This document shows positions 1 to 8,811 of a stretch of 64,000 nucleotides of DNA, in pieces. Numbering within the stretch: the first letter of the stretch is position 1; each line of letters opens with the position of its first letter. The notes under the pieces are model-generated. The model was not told the origin of the DNA. It saw only the letters and a list, made by a program, of their open reading frames with translations, and did not search any database. The stretch lies in contig NZ_JAJTSZ010000001.1 of assembly GCF_021440195.1 (NCBI RefSeq), positions 186,001 to 250,000 of the forward strand, read 5' to 3'. A program made the translations under genes and the position numbers. Origin of the DNA: Dyadobacter sp. CY356. GTDB lineage: Bacteria > Bacteroidota > Bacteroidia > Cytophagales > Spirosomataceae.

Positions 1-106
1 GATCGGTATCTCGATCAGTGATAAGAAACGAATAAGTTAATCAAGTGATCCATATTGATATTCCTGTAAAAAACCTTTTTCCCTTTTAACTGCTATACCA
101 GAAATT

Positions 107-1069
107 ATGAAAAATATTTCTATCGCGCACAGAATTAATTTGCCTTGGGTTGAGTCTCCGTTTTTTAACACCTTGATTTCAGAAAAACAACTTTCAGACC
201 AGCAAAGGAATATTGCCAATCATTTTCACCATGAAGGTTTTATTGTATTGCCGCAATTGGTCAGTCATGAATTAATTGATCAGACTTTACAGGATATCAA
301 AGGGGAGTATCCCGACAAAATCGGACAGGAACCAATTCGTCAGCAGGATTTATGGAAGAAATATAATAGTGTGCGTGAAATAGCAAGTTCACCACAAGTT
401 ATGGATGTACTTAAAATGTTGTATGACCGGGAGCCCATTCCATTTCAAACTTTGAACTTTAAGTTTGGGACCCAACAGCGAGCCCATTCCGACAGCATTC
501 ATTTCAGCAGTATTCCTGCCCGGTATATGTGTGGTGTGTGGGTGGCGCTTGAGGAAACTACATCTGACAACGGACCATTGTTTTACTACCCTCGCTCACA
601 CCGCCAGGAAGAATTTAATTATTTTGATATAGGTATTGAAGCAGAGAAGAATTATGCGGAATACTATAAATATGAGGAATTCATGGAAGAATTCATGGAT
701 GCAAAAGGCTACGAACGTCAGGAAATTCACCTGCAAAAAGGTGATGTTTTGATCTGGTCGTCCAATCTGGTACATGGTGGAATGCCCATTAAAGGTGACA
801 ATCTGACCCGCTGGTCCCAGGTCAGTCATTATTATTTTGAAGGATGTACATATTATTCTCCCCGTTCTTCAGATATGTTTTCCAACGACCTTAATCTGAG
901 ACGCGTAATCAATATTGCCACCGGAGAAACGGTACAGCACAGTGACAACGGTAAACCGATAGAAACAATAAACACAGGCAATTCGCGGTATGCAATCAGC
1001 CATAATTTCACACTGCCAATACTGGTGAAGGGGTTATTGAAGAAGGTGCTGGGCAGGAAGCCTTTTTAA
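107..1069 (+). CDS. Phytanoyl-CoA dioxygenase (PhyH) family protein
   Basis: This 320-residue protein belongs to the Fe(II)/2-oxoglutarate-dependent PhyH family, whose members hydroxylate small organic substrates in the cytoplasm. The sequence shows the expected facial triad: H127-S-D129 in a segment after the first beta strands, and H223 in a downstream LVHGG motif. R235, twelve residues later, is well placed to bind the 2-oxoglutarate carboxylate. A GPLFYYPRSH segment near residue 156 is typical of the family. The natural substrate cannot be told from sequence. It stands alone: nothing upstream in the window shares its strand, and the next gene is a decayed ORF on the other strand. Family assignment is firm; the reaction is inferred from the family. 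Confidence 0.88.
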   Translation: MKNISIAHRINLPWVESPFFNTLISEKQLSDQQRNIANHFHHEGFIVLPQLVSHELIDQTLQDIKGEYPDKIGQEPIRQQDLWKKYNSVREIASSPQVMDVLKMLYDREPIPFQTLNFKFGTQQRAHSDSIHFSSIPARYMCGVWVALEETTSDNGPLFYYPRSHRQEEFNYFDIGIEAEKNYAEYYKYEEFMEEFMDAKGYERQEIHLQKGDVLIWSSNLVHGGMPIKGDNLTRWSQVSHYYFEGCTYYSPRSSDMFSNDLNLRRVINIATGETVQHSDNGKPIETINTGNSRYAISHNFTLPILVKGLLKKVLGRKPF

Positions 1070-1109
1070 AGTTAGAAGTGGGTTCTTGTGCAATAAAAAG
1101 TTGATTCAG

Positions 1110-1697
1110 TATTTCTTATTGAGGACTGATAGTTAAGATGAAACAAAAGTATTCTAAGGGAAATACCTGAAAAGGTGAGTTTGTTATGCAATAGATAAAA
1201 ATTCAAGATATTATTGTTACAAATGGGTAGAAGGAGTGTAATCTGAAATGTCAAATCTTCGTCAATCAAATTTTATGGTCGTTTGCTGGCCATTGAGAAA
1301 GCCTTGTCTGTCTATGTGCTTTGACACTCCATTCAATACATTTTGCTCTTACTGTATCATTAAGTCTTTTATTGATAATGCGGCAATAGCTCTTGATTTT
1401 CATAGATCAGTATTCATCAGGACTTGCGTAAAAAGTGCATTCAGGATTTGGCTGGAAATCTTTAAAATCCGAAAGACTAACTCTGAATGGCATCAGTTTC
1501 GACAAAATTTGTCTAAATTCTGATAAGATAAGGTGATAGGTCGCTTCATTAGCGACAAAAAAGATTAAAGTGATATGTGCTAATGAATTTTCACTTCCAT
1601 AAGGCCTTTTCAAGCGATCTCTTAATTTAACTTTAAATTCTTGAAAAAGTTTGATTGTTACATCATCAGGAGATATTGCTAAACAGTAAATGTCCAT
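1110..1697 (-). pseudogene. Decayed 2'-5' RNA ligase-like (2H phosphoesterase) gene
   Basis: The intact part runs from an ATG at 1697 to a TGA at 1407 and encodes 96 residues with an AHITL motif, the first His-x-Thr signature of the 2H phosphoesterase / 2'-5' RNA ligase superfamily. Full-length members are about 180-200 residues with a second HxT/S motif. Reading through the TGA in the same frame gives a helix-like stretch (IKSYCRIINKRLND) that suits this family, then a further stop near 1260. Fragments resembling the C-terminal strands (CNNNIL, then KLT and PFQVFPLEY in a shifted frame) continue to about 1110. I read this as one gene broken by at least one nonsense mutation and frameshifts. 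A short, real 96-residue protein is a less likely alternative. Confidence 0.6.
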
Positions 1698-2010
1698 GTG
1701 CTGATTGTTGTCTTTATGTCTGCCCTATAAACATAAACATAAAATTTACGGATAAAATTTTAGCGTTAAACAAATATTTTAATAGAAATAATTTTCAAAA
1801 AGAGTATCGAGCAAATTTGTTGAAATTTAAGAAAGAGTGAGCCCCACTGTCTCTAATGATAATTCAGGGCCATTTTACCCGAAAAGTATCAAATTGTCAA
1901 GGAAGAGACTAGCTACAATACAGGTTGTTTGAAAATCTGGTATTAACCAAACCTCATTTTCATATTGAAACGAGCAATTCAAAAAATTTAGTAAATAGCT
2001 AAAACAAAAA
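1698..2010. other. Intergenic region without a recognisable gene
   Basis: About 310 AT-rich bases lie between the start of the decayed ligase-like gene and the terminator of the tRNA gene. A 61-codon plus-strand reading frame that begins inside the decayed gene crosses part of it, but its product has no recognisable features. I see nothing else in it. Confidence 0.5.
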
Positions 2011-2039
2011 AATGGCTCTGATTTATCATCAGAGCCATT
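2011..2039 (-). terminator. Rho-independent terminator of tRNA-Leu
   Basis: A 12-bp perfect stem (AATGGCTCTGAT / ATCAGAGCCATT) with a 5-nt loop begins 3 nt beyond the 3' end of the tRNA gene on the minus strand. On that strand the stem is followed by a T-rich run (the complement of the A-run before 2011). Confidence 0.85.
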
Positions 2040-2041
2040 TG

Positions 2042-2125
2042 TACCCGGAGCCGGAGTCGAACCGGCACGAGTGTAACCTCATTGGTGTTTGAGACCAACG
2101 CGTCTACCAATTCCGCCATCCGGGC
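2042..2125 (-). tRNA. tRNA-Leu (anticodon CAA)
   Basis: Read on the minus strand, this 84-nt sequence folds as a class II tRNA. The acceptor stem is GCCCGGA / TCCGGGT (with G-U at the first pair) and the discriminator base is A. The D-arm contains GGCGGAATTGGTAGACGC. The anticodon stem TTGGT/ACCAA encloses the loop CTCAAAC, giving anticodon CAA. A long variable arm and a GGTTCGACTCC T-arm follow. The long variable arm and anticodon identify it as a leucine tRNA reading UUG. CCA is not encoded. Confidence 0.95.
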
Positions 2126-2241
2126 ATTGTGTTGTGTTGGGAGTGCAAAAGTAGGGAGAAAATCAGATTAACCAAACATTGTTTCAAAAATATTTTGAAT
2201 AAATTTTCAGTGATTATATCAATATGATTTTTCTTCTTTCA

Positions 2242-3486
2242 TTACTCATAACGCAACGCTTCGATAGGGTCTAAGCGTGAGGCTTTTATGGCTGGGTAGA
2301 TACCTGACAGTACGCCTACAACTACGCAGACAACAATTCCCAAAGCCATCCATGCCCATGGAATAACAAAGGAACTTTCGGAGCTTATGGAGTTTGAAAT
2401 CACATTTCCAATCAAAATCCCGAGAAATAAGCCGGCAATACCACCGATAATACAAACCACAATGGCTTCTATCAAAAACTGAAAACGGATAACACTTGGT
2501 GTTGCGCCCAGGGATTTTCGGATCCCGATTTCCCTTGTGCGCTCAGTAACGGAAACCAGCATGATATTCATCAGGGCTATCGATGCACCTAGTAATGTGA
2601 TAATCCCGATACCAAAACCACCTATCCTTAGATAACCGGTAATATTTTCAAAATCTTTCGCCATGGCATCGGCTCGCTCGACCACAAACGAATCTTCGTT
2701 TCCGAGCCTGTCGTTTCGGATACGCCGCATAAGACCTCGCGCTTCTTCCAGAATCACTTCGCCATCTGAAATCTTTGAAGTGGAAGCGGTGATACTATAC
2801 GTCAAAGTTCGGTTGGCAGCTAATCCGCGTCCGTTATCCAGAGGAATGATCATGATCCGGTCGGCGTCATTTCCGCCACCCATCGATCCTTTCTTTTGCA
2901 GCACACCAATCACCTTGTATTTGGAACCCATAAAGGTGATTTCCTTATTTAACGGATCAAGATTGCCGAAGAGATTCCTGGCAATTTCCTGACCAAGCAA
3001 CACGACATTCAAAGAATTGTCCATGTCGTTTTTATTCAGATTCCGGCCAAAATCGATCTTATAACCATTGATACCTAAATACTGCTCGTCCGTACCAATC
3101 ACATTACTGTTCGGGTTGGTTTTTTTTGATCGGTAATTGGCCTGAATTGCCCCGCCGATGCTGGATGATAAGGATACAGTTCCACCAAAATCATCCCGGA
3201 AACGTTGTGAAAATTCACTTGCCTCTCTGTAATCGATGACAGGATATCGCTTCCCGCGCCTTCCGCCATTCCGGAAATTATCTTCGTCGTGATTTTTGAC
3301 CGTAAAAGTATTGGCACCTAAGTCAGCAAAACTGCTGTTTACTGAATTCTGGATACCTTCAATGGCTGTCAGAATTCCTACCAGAGAAGTAATGCCAATG
3401 GCAATAATAAGCGCAGTGAGCACCGTCCGCAGCAGGTTTGACTGGATGGAACGCAAGCCTTCGTCTACATTTTCTCTGATATTCAT
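2242..3486 (-). CDS. MacB/FtsX-type ABC transporter permease
   Basis: This 414-residue protein has the MacB-type permease layout: one N-terminal transmembrane helix (about residues 20-45), a large extracytoplasmic MacB-PCD domain, and three C-terminal helices (about 285-310, 340-362, 378-400). The cytoplasmic loop [16 protein letters not shown] is the coupling segment that contacts the ATPase in this family. Such permeases work with an ATPase and usually an adaptor to move substrates between inner membrane, periplasm and outer membrane. No ATPase gene is adjacent on this strand, so it is an orphan here. The nearest ATPase and adaptor genes, at 5-8.6 kb, are on the opposite strand and have their own permeases. 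The substrate is unknown. Confidence 0.88.
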   Translation of the reverse strand: MNIRENVDEGLRSIQSNLLRTVLTALIIAIGITSLVGILTAIEGIQNSVNSSFADLGANTFTVKNHDEDNFRNGGRRGKRYPVIDYREASEFSQRFRDDFGGTVSLSSSIGGAIQANYRSKKTNPNSNVIGTDEQYLGINGYKIDFGRNLNKNDMDNSLNVVLLGQEIARNLFGNLDPLNKEITFMGSKYKVIGVLQKKGSMGGGNDADRIMIIPLDNGRGLAANRTLTYSITASTSKISDGEVILEEARGLMRRIRNDRLGNEDSFVVERADAMAKDFENITGYLRIGGFGIGIITLLGASIALMNIMLVSVTERTREIGIRKSLGATPSVIRFQFLIEAIVVCIIGGIAGLFLGILIGNVISNSISSESSFVIPWAWMALGIVVCVVVGVLSGIYPAIKASRLDPIEALRYE

Positions 3487-3544
3487 TTTATAATTATGCG
3501 TTACGTACCATATTTTGTTTAAATTACGTTAAATCAGACAGAAT

Positions 3545-3580
3545 ATATTCGTTGTAAAACGTATATTTCGTTGTGAACGC
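3545..3580. promoter_or_regulatory. Tandem 18-bp direct repeat in a divergent promoter region
   Basis: Two adjacent copies, ATATTCGTTGTAAAACGT and ATATTTCGTTGTGAACGC, share 14 of 18 positions when aligned without gaps or slightly more with one gap. They lie in the 215-bp gap between the divergently transcribed permease (start 3486) and secreted protein (start 3702). A tandem repeat here could be a regulator binding site, but no regulator is known and chance similarity in AT-rich DNA is possible. Confidence 0.3.
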
Positions 3581-3701
3581 ATTGAATTAATTTTGCGATT
3601 AAACCGAAATTTTTTTCAACGATCTGACCTGATTTGTAATTTGTATAAAGGTTACTTTGTAAAATAAAGAAACCTGTTTTTATCAATACGTAAAGCTGCA
3701 C

Positions 3702-4988
3702 ATGATGCGTGAAAGAATCAAACCAATGGTACGGCTCTTTGCCCCGTTTATCATTATTTTAGGAATTTCTGCCCAGAGTTTTGGGAACAGGCTATTGATT
3801 CCGATGGATGATTCGCAAAAAAATCATTTGAAGGCTTATGGGATCGCTTACTGGATACTGAAAAGCTATGAGATGGAAATGGACTGGCTGCTGAACTATC
3901 GCGGCGGTAGTTTTATGGTGGCTTATAATCAGCAATTTGCTTCGGAGATGACGGTTCGGGGGGTAAGTTTTGAAGTCATTTCGGAAGGGCAGGCTGGTAA
4001 AATACTGAGTGATATCAGCGCGCCGGATGTTAATATGGATGCTGTGAAATTGCAAAAAGCACCGAAAGTGGCGGTTTATTCTCCCAAATCAAAATCGCCC
4101 TGGGATGATGCCGTGACGCTGGTCTTGACTTATGCTGAAATTCCGTATGATGTGGTATATGATGATGAAGTACTGAATGACAAACTACCTGAATATGACT
4201 GGCTGCATTTGCACCACGAAGATTTTACAGGCCAGTTTGGCAAGTTTTTTCAATACAAGGATTATCCCTGGTATCGCGAGCAAAAACGTGAGGCAGAAGG
4301 CATAGCTGAGAAATTCCAGTTTGCCAACGTGCCGCAGATGAAGCTGGCTGTGGCTAAGAAAATTTCTGCATTTGTAACCGGTGGTGGTTTTATGTTTGCG
4401 ATGTGTAACGCAACGGATACTTTTGACATTGCCCTGGCCGCCGAAGGTCTTGATATTGTGGAGGCTATGTATGACGGAACGCCGGCAGATCCAACGGCCA
4501 ACAGTAAACTTCATTACGAAAACACGTTCGCTTTTCAGAACTTTAAAACCATTCCATATCCTTATGAAATCGAGTTTTCGGATATTGACAGTCAGGTTGA
4601 GGAACGCGGATTAAACGAATCGAATGACTTTTTCTCATTGTTTCAGTTTTCAGCAAAATGGGATCCGGTACCTAGTATGCTGACGCAAAATCACCAGACA
4701 ATCATCAAAGGTTTTTGTGGACAAACCACTGCATTTAAAAATCGTTTTGTAAAACCGGAAGTGGTTATACTGGCAGAAAACAAACAATTACAGGAAGCCA
4801 GATATATCCACAGTACTCACGGAAAAGGCTTTTTTACTTTTTATGGCGGTCACGATCCGGAAGATTATCAGCACAGGGTAGGCGAGGAGCCAACTGATTT
4901 AAACTTACATCCCAATTCGGCCGGATATCGTCTGATTTTGAACAATATCCTTTTCCCGGCAGCGAAGAAAAAGAAAATGAAAACCTGA
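3702..4988 (+). CDS. Conserved secreted protein of unknown function
   Basis: The 428-residue product starts with a likely signal sequence (hydrophobic stretch at residues 11-25, cleavage probable after AQSFG). I do not recognise a characterised family. From memory, similar Bacteroidota proteins carry the name 'asparagine synthetase B', which this sequence does not justify: it lacks an N-terminal catalytic cysteine and a synthetase domain. Visible conserved-looking blocks are LLNYRGGSF near residue 63, LHLHHEDFTGQ near 170, GGGFMFAMCNATDTF near 228, and FTFYGGHDPEDYQH near 385. The alternating hydrophobic strands and Gly-rich turns would fit a class I glutamine-amidotransferase-like or ThuA-like fold, but that is a guess. 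It is monocistronic and followed by a terminator. Confidence 0.7.
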   Translation: MMRERIKPMVRLFAPFIIILGISAQSFGNRLLIPMDDSQKNHLKAYGIAYWILKSYEMEMDWLLNYRGGSFMVAYNQQFASEMTVRGVSFEVISEGQAGKILSDISAPDVNMDAVKLQKAPKVAVYSPKSKSPWDDAVTLVLTYAEIPYDVVYDDEVLNDKLPEYDWLHLHHEDFTGQFGKFFQYKDYPWYREQKREAEGIAEKFQFANVPQMKLAVAKKISAFVTGGGFMFAMCNATDTFDIALAAEGLDIVEAMYDGTPADPTANSKLHYENTFAFQNFKTIPYPYEIEFSDIDSQVEERGLNESNDFFSLFQFSAKWDPVPSMLTQNHQTIIKGFCGQTTAFKNRFVKPEVVILAENKQLQEARYIHSTHGKGFFTFYGGHDPEDYQHRVGEEPTDLNLHPNSAGYRLILNNILFPAAKKKKMKT

Positions 4989-5020
4989 GATTCTTTAAAT
5001 CTTCCTGTTCGTAAACACAC

Positions 5021-5047
5021 AAACCGTGCTATTTCGCACGGTTTTTT
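5021..5047 (+). terminator. Rho-independent terminator
   Basis: An AACCGTGC / GCACGGTT stem with a 6-nt loop is followed by TTTTCTTTG, 35 bp after the stop of the secreted protein gene. It separates that gene from the exporter operon downstream. Confidence 0.85.
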
Positions 5048-5092
5048 CTTTGTTAATATTTCTTAAATTTCTGAAAATTAGTGTGTTAGCTT

Positions 5093-5108
5093 TTGGCACA
5101 ATGTTGTA
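5093..5108 (+). promoter_or_regulatory. Possible sigma-54-like promoter element of the exporter operon
   Basis: The sequence TTGGCACAATGTTGTA contains a near-consensus -24 half (TTGGCAC) and a TTGT resembling the -12 half (TTGC). It lies about 60 bp upstream of the first gene of an operon that also encodes an NtrC-type activator. The weakness is spacing: the TTGT sits one base closer to the GG than the strict GG-N10-GC arrangement of sigma-54 promoters, and C is replaced by T. Confidence 0.35.
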
Positions 5109-5166
5109 AATAATAAGGTATCGTCAGCCATGAAAATGAAGTTATCATATCTTAAAAATTTACAAA

Positions 5167-6411
5167 ATGGATCGGGAAGTTGAACCGCTATATGTCCAAA
5201 AACAAAATAACCGGCGATGGATTGTTAGTGTTGCCGTCATTATCGCCATCGCTTTGGCTATTTATTTATTTCGCAACTCTTTGAAAGGAACCATTGAAGC
5301 GAGCAGGATCAGGACTGCGGCTGTTGAAACAGGGGATGTGGAAAATACGATTTCTGCCTCCGGGGAAATAATCCCGGCTTATGAACAAATTATTACAAGT
5401 CCGATCCGGGCAAGTATCCGCAGGGTTTTGATCAATCCCGGAACGCCTGTGTCACCCGGACAAGCCATTGTGGATCTTGACAAATCGCTGACGGAAATTG
5501 AGCTTGAAAAATTTCAGGATCAGCTTGCTCTGAAAAAAAACAGTATCGAACAGCTGCGAATGAAACTGAATAAAAACCTGTTTGACGCCGAAATAAGTGA
5601 CAAAATCAAACTGCTGAATATCAATAAACTCAGAGCAGATTTTGAAGATGCAAAACGTTTGAAAAAAGTTGGCGGAGGAACGGGCGAAGATATCACCAGA
5701 GCAGAAAACGAGCTTAAAATCGCCGAACTTGAAAAAAAACAACTGGAAAATGATCTTTCCTATAATCGTGAATCCATGGGCGCAAGTTTGAAAGAAACCG
5801 AACTGGGTGCTCGGATTGAAGGAAATAATTTGAAAGAACTATCTCATAAACTAAAAATGGCCGATATCGTTGCAGACCGTAAAGGGGTTTTGACCTGGGT
5901 AAATGACAATATTGGATCGGCGGTGAATGAGGGAGAAATGCTTGCCAAGGTTGCCGATCTGGGAAGTTTCAGAATTGATGGTTCGTGTTCAGACGTATAT
6001 GCCGAACAGGTTAAGGTGGGATTGCCGGTAATCATTAAACTAAATGAGACCATTTTACGTGGTTTAATTTCACAGGTAAAACCCTCAGTCAAAAATGGTA
6101 TCGTCGAATTCATAGTGCAGCTTGATAATGCTAGAAACGAATCGCTGCGGCCAAACATGAAGGTTGAAGTTTACATCATTACCAACCGGAGCTTGAAAAC
6201 ACTGCGCGTGGCCAATGGACCTGCTTTTAATGGAAAGAGAAAACAATATGTTTATGTTGTGAAGAATGGTGTAGCCTATCGCCGCGAAGTCGAAATGGGA
6301 CTATCAAATTTCGATTATGTTGAAATAAAAAATGGTGTGCAAAAAGGCGAAAGTATTGTTTTGTCTGACATGAGCCAATTTGAAAATCTGGAAGAAATCT
6401 CAATTAAATAA
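5167..6411 (+). CDS. HlyD-family membrane fusion protein (periplasmic adaptor)
   Basis: This 414-residue protein has an N-terminal membrane anchor (residues 18-35), then a split biotinyl-lipoyl-like domain (about 60-105 and 240-270) around a long charged alpha-helical hairpin (about 105-235), then beta-barrel and membrane-proximal domains. That is the layout of RND/MacA-type adaptors, which bridge an inner-membrane transporter to an outer-membrane TolC-like channel across the periplasm. It is the first gene of the operon. Its stop is 2 bp from the start of the TolC-like gene, so the two are almost certainly co-transcribed. The substrate of the pump is not evident. Confidence 0.9.
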   Translation: MDREVEPLYVQKQNNRRWIVSVAVIIAIALAIYLFRNSLKGTIEASRIRTAAVETGDVENTISASGEIIPAYEQIITSPIRASIRRVLINPGTPVSPGQAIVDLDKSLTEIELEKFQDQLALKKNSIEQLRMKLNKNLFDAEISDKIKLLNINKLRADFEDAKRLKKVGGGTGEDITRAENELKIAELEKKQLENDLSYNRESMGASLKETELGARIEGNNLKELSHKLKMADIVADRKGVLTWVNDNIGSAVNEGEMLAKVADLGSFRIDGSCSDVYAEQVKVGLPVIIKLNETILRGLISQVKPSVKNGIVEFIVQLDNARNESLRPNMKVEVYIITNRSLKTLRVANGPAFNGKRKQYVYVVKNGVAYRREVEMGLSNFDYVEIKNGVQKGESIVLSDMSQFENLEEISIK

Positions 6412-6413
6412 TT

Positions 6414-7862
6414 ATGAAAAAGAGATACTTCTACATTTTGCTTATCATTTTTACTGCCCGGTTGGCAGAAGCGCAGATACAACGTATTTCACTTATGGAA
6501 GTTGTTCAGCAAGCCCGGGAGCAATCAGTGGCTTCAAAGCAGGCTGTGACTTCCAGGAAAACCAATTACTGGCAATACCGGTCTTTTATGGCCGATTTTA
6601 AGCCACAATTGAGTTTGAATGGAACGATTCCGGGTTTTACCAATTCTTATATCCAGGTAATCCAGCCAGATGGAACGGTATCTTTTCAATCCGTTTCTTA
6701 TAATAATTCAGTGGCAAACATTTCGCTGAATCAAAGTGTAGCATTGACTGGCGGTACTATTTATGTTCAGCAACAGATGCAGCGTTTTGATAATTTTGCC
6801 GGAAAAACGACCAGTTATAATGGTATACCTTTTGAGTTTGGGATCACTCAGCCCTTATTTCGATTCAACGCCATGAAATGGAACCGGAAAATTGAGCCGT
6901 TAAAATATCAGGAGGGAAATCAGCAATATATAGCCTCACTGGAACAAGTTGCGCTGGATGCTACCGGCTTATATTTTGATCTTTTGGTGGCGCAGGTGAA
7001 CTTACAGATTGCAGGAAAAAACCGAAGTAACAATGATACACTTTATAAAATAGCCGGTCATAAACTGGAATTGGGGAAGATTTCCCAAAACGATTTATTA
7101 CAGCTGCAAATGGGACTTTTAACAGCACAAAAAGATCTGGCTTCTGCTCAGCAGGCTGCCGCAGTGGCTTCGCTCAAACTCAAAATGTTTTTAAGTTCAA
7201 GAGATGAGCGGGAACTGGAACTGGAAATTCCGATGGAAAAGGATGAATTTCCAGTTAATCCACAACTGGCATTGGATCAGGCTTTTTTGAACCGGTCAAC
7301 TGCAATTTCTTTTCGCCGCAGGTTACTGGAAGCGGAGCGAGATGTTGTTCAGGCAAAACAGGAAAATGGTTTGAATGCCTCGCTGAATGCCACATTTGGA
7401 TTGTCAAATCAGGGATCGCGACCAGGTGAAGTTTACATAAAACCACAGGATCGTGAATTTGTTGAATTACAATTTACATTGCCGATTATGACCTGGGGAC
7501 GAAATAAAGCCAGAACAGAAGTGGCGAAAGCGAATAGGGAATTCGCACAACAATCTGTTGAGCAGGATAAACTGACTTTCGAACAGGAAATTTTCACACA
7601 GGTAACACTTTTGCAAATGTTGCAGAAACAGGTAAAATTGACCAAACTGGCAGATCAGATTGCTGCAAACCGTTATCAGATCGCCCAGGATAGATTTATA
7701 TTAAGTAATTTGAGCGTAACCGATTTGGGTATTGCGATGCAGGAAAAAGACAGAGCCAGGCGCGATTATATTTTAGCCTTGCGGGATTACTGGCAATCTT
7801 ATTACACCTTACGTTTATTGACATTATATGATTTTGAAAATGACCGGGCCATAAATGGGTAG
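6414..7862 (+). CDS. TolC-family outer membrane efflux protein
   Basis: The 482-residue product has a clear signal peptide (about residues 1-20, ending AEA-Q) and two long repeats rich in amphipathic helix with Gln/Ala/Leu heptads (about 150-255 and 360-460). This is the outer membrane efflux protein fold, which trimerises into a channel-tunnel. It lies directly after the adaptor gene and before the ABC ATPase gene, completing the outer membrane part of a tripartite exporter. Its stop codon abuts a GC-rich palindrome. Confidence 0.92.
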   Translation: MKKRYFYILLIIFTARLAEAQIQRISLMEVVQQAREQSVASKQAVTSRKTNYWQYRSFMADFKPQLSLNGTIPGFTNSYIQVIQPDGTVSFQSVSYNNSVANISLNQSVALTGGTIYVQQQMQRFDNFAGKTTSYNGIPFEFGITQPLFRFNAMKWNRKIEPLKYQEGNQQYIASLEQVALDATGLYFDLLVAQVNLQIAGKNRSNNDTLYKIAGHKLELGKISQNDLLQLQMGLLTAQKDLASAQQAAAVASLKLKMFLSSRDERELELEIPMEKDEFPVNPQLALDQAFLNRSTAISFRRRLLEAERDVVQAKQENGLNASLNATFGLSNQGSRPGEVYIKPQDREFVELQFTLPIMTWGRNKARTEVAKANREFAQQSVEQDKLTFEQEIFTQVTLLQMLQKQVKLTKLADQIAANRYQIAQDRFILSNLSVTDLGIAMQEKDRARRDYILALRDYWQSYYTLRLLTLYDFENDRAING

Positions 7863-7897
7863 GGGCGACCCTTGTGGTCGCCCAATTTGGTCGCCGG
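7863..7897. repeat. GC-rich palindromic element after the TolC-like gene
   Basis: GGGCGACC and GGTCGCCC form an 8-bp perfect inverted repeat around CTTGT, starting one base after the TolC-like stop codon. A second partial copy (GGTCGCCGG) follows within 10 bp, and GGTCGCCGG recurs at about 10083 in another gap of the same operon. From memory, closely similar palindromes are dispersed in other Bacteroidota genomes. It may act as an intercistronic RNA hairpin. Confidence 0.5.
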
Positions 7898-7964
7898 AAA
7901 ACGATATCTCGAACGCTATAACAGGAAGAATTCAAAAATAATAAATCCCAAAACCATAATAGCC

Positions 7965-8627
7965 ATGATCAAATTACAAAACGTTGAAAAAGTTTACCGG
8001 ACCAGTTCAATAGAAACATTAGCGCTCAACAACATCAATATTGACGTCAAAAAAGGAGAATTTGTATCCATCATGGGACCGTCAGGTTGTGGAAAAAGTA
8101 CCTTGCTAAACATCATAGGTTTGCTGGATGCGCCGTCAAAAGGAACTATTGAAATTGACGGATTGAAAGTTGAAAAATATCATGACAAAGAGCTGGCACA
8201 TTTGAGAAACCAGAAACTGGGTTTCATTTTCCAGAGTTTTCATTTGATCAACGATCTCTCCGTCGTTGATAACGTAGAAATTCCTTTGTTATACCGTGAA
8301 AGTAATGCCAAACAACGCAGGGAATTGGCCGAAGAAGCACTGGTAAAAGTAGGATTATCCAACCGGATGAAACATTTCCCGAAACAATTATCGGGCGGAC
8401 AAAAACAGCGTGTCGCCATAGCGCGCGCCATCGTTGGAAAACCGGAAATAATCCTGGCAGACGAGCCAACTGGAAACCTGGACAGCGCTATGGGAAACGA
8501 AATAATCAGCATTCTTCAAAACCTGAATGAAAACGGAGCAACAATCGTGATGGTAACACACGACGACGCAATGGCAAAAAGAACACACCGGCTGATCAGG
8601 CTGTTCGACGGAACGCAGGTACTTTAA
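7965..8627 (+). CDS. ABC transporter ATP-binding protein (MacB/LolD type)
   Basis: The protein has all motifs of an ABC ATPase of the MacB/LolD class: Walker [10 protein letters not shown] at about residues 38-46, Q-loop in FIFQSFHLI, signature LSGGQKQR, Walker [13 protein letters not shown] and an H-loop in MVTHDD. I chose the ATG at 7965, giving 220 residues and the usual MI-x-L-x-x-V-x-K-x-Y opening. An upstream in-frame ATG at 7872 would add 31 residues encoded by the palindromic repeat region and is unlikely. It should power the two permeases encoded next in this operon. Confidence 0.93.
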   Translation: MIKLQNVEKVYRTSSIETLALNNINIDVKKGEFVSIMGPSGCGKSTLLNIIGLLDAPSKGTIEIDGLKVEKYHDKELAHLRNQKLGFIFQSFHLINDLSVVDNVEIPLLYRESNAKQRRELAEEALVKVGLSNRMKHFPKQLSGGQKQRVAIARAIVGKPEIILADEPTGNLDSAMGNEIISILQNLNENGATIVMVTHDDAMAKRTHRLIRLFDGTQVL

Positions 8628-8630
8628 TAT

Positions 8631-8805
8631 AAATGAGTGAATGATAGAATGAGTGAATGATTGAATGTGTGGCTAAGTGAGACATTTTAATTAATGCAAA
8701 GACTTTCTCATTCTGTTATCAAAACTCAATAATATCCAAAAATCGGGATCTCGCCACATTCTCTCACTCACTCATTCTCTCACTCTATCATTCTATCATT
8801 AACTA
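8631..8805. repeat. Intergenic long inverted repeat built of GAATGAGT-like units
   Basis: The left arm (about 8631-8680) consists of reiterated AATGAGTG and AATGATAG-like units. The right arm (about 8754-8805) consists of their complements (CACTCATTCT, CTATCATTCT). The arms could pair into a long imperfect hairpin in the mRNA between the ATPase and first permease genes. The 184-bp gap holds no reading frame of note. Related units recur in the next gap of the operon (10071-10160). Confidence 0.6.
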
Positions 8806-8811
8806 ACTCCC

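Noticed and set aside
1248..1523. Plus-strand 91-codon reading frame over the decayed ligase-like gene
   Set aside because: Its product has no recognisable features and it lies antisense to a sequence with clear family motifs.
7872..7964. Upstream ATG extension of the ABC ATPase
   Set aside because: The extra 31 residues come from the palindromic repeat, and the family normally begins at the ATG at 7965.
8631..8805. CRISPR-like array from the GAATGAGTG units
   Set aside because: Units are short, unevenly spaced and arranged as two opposed arms, with no uniform spacers and no cas genes.
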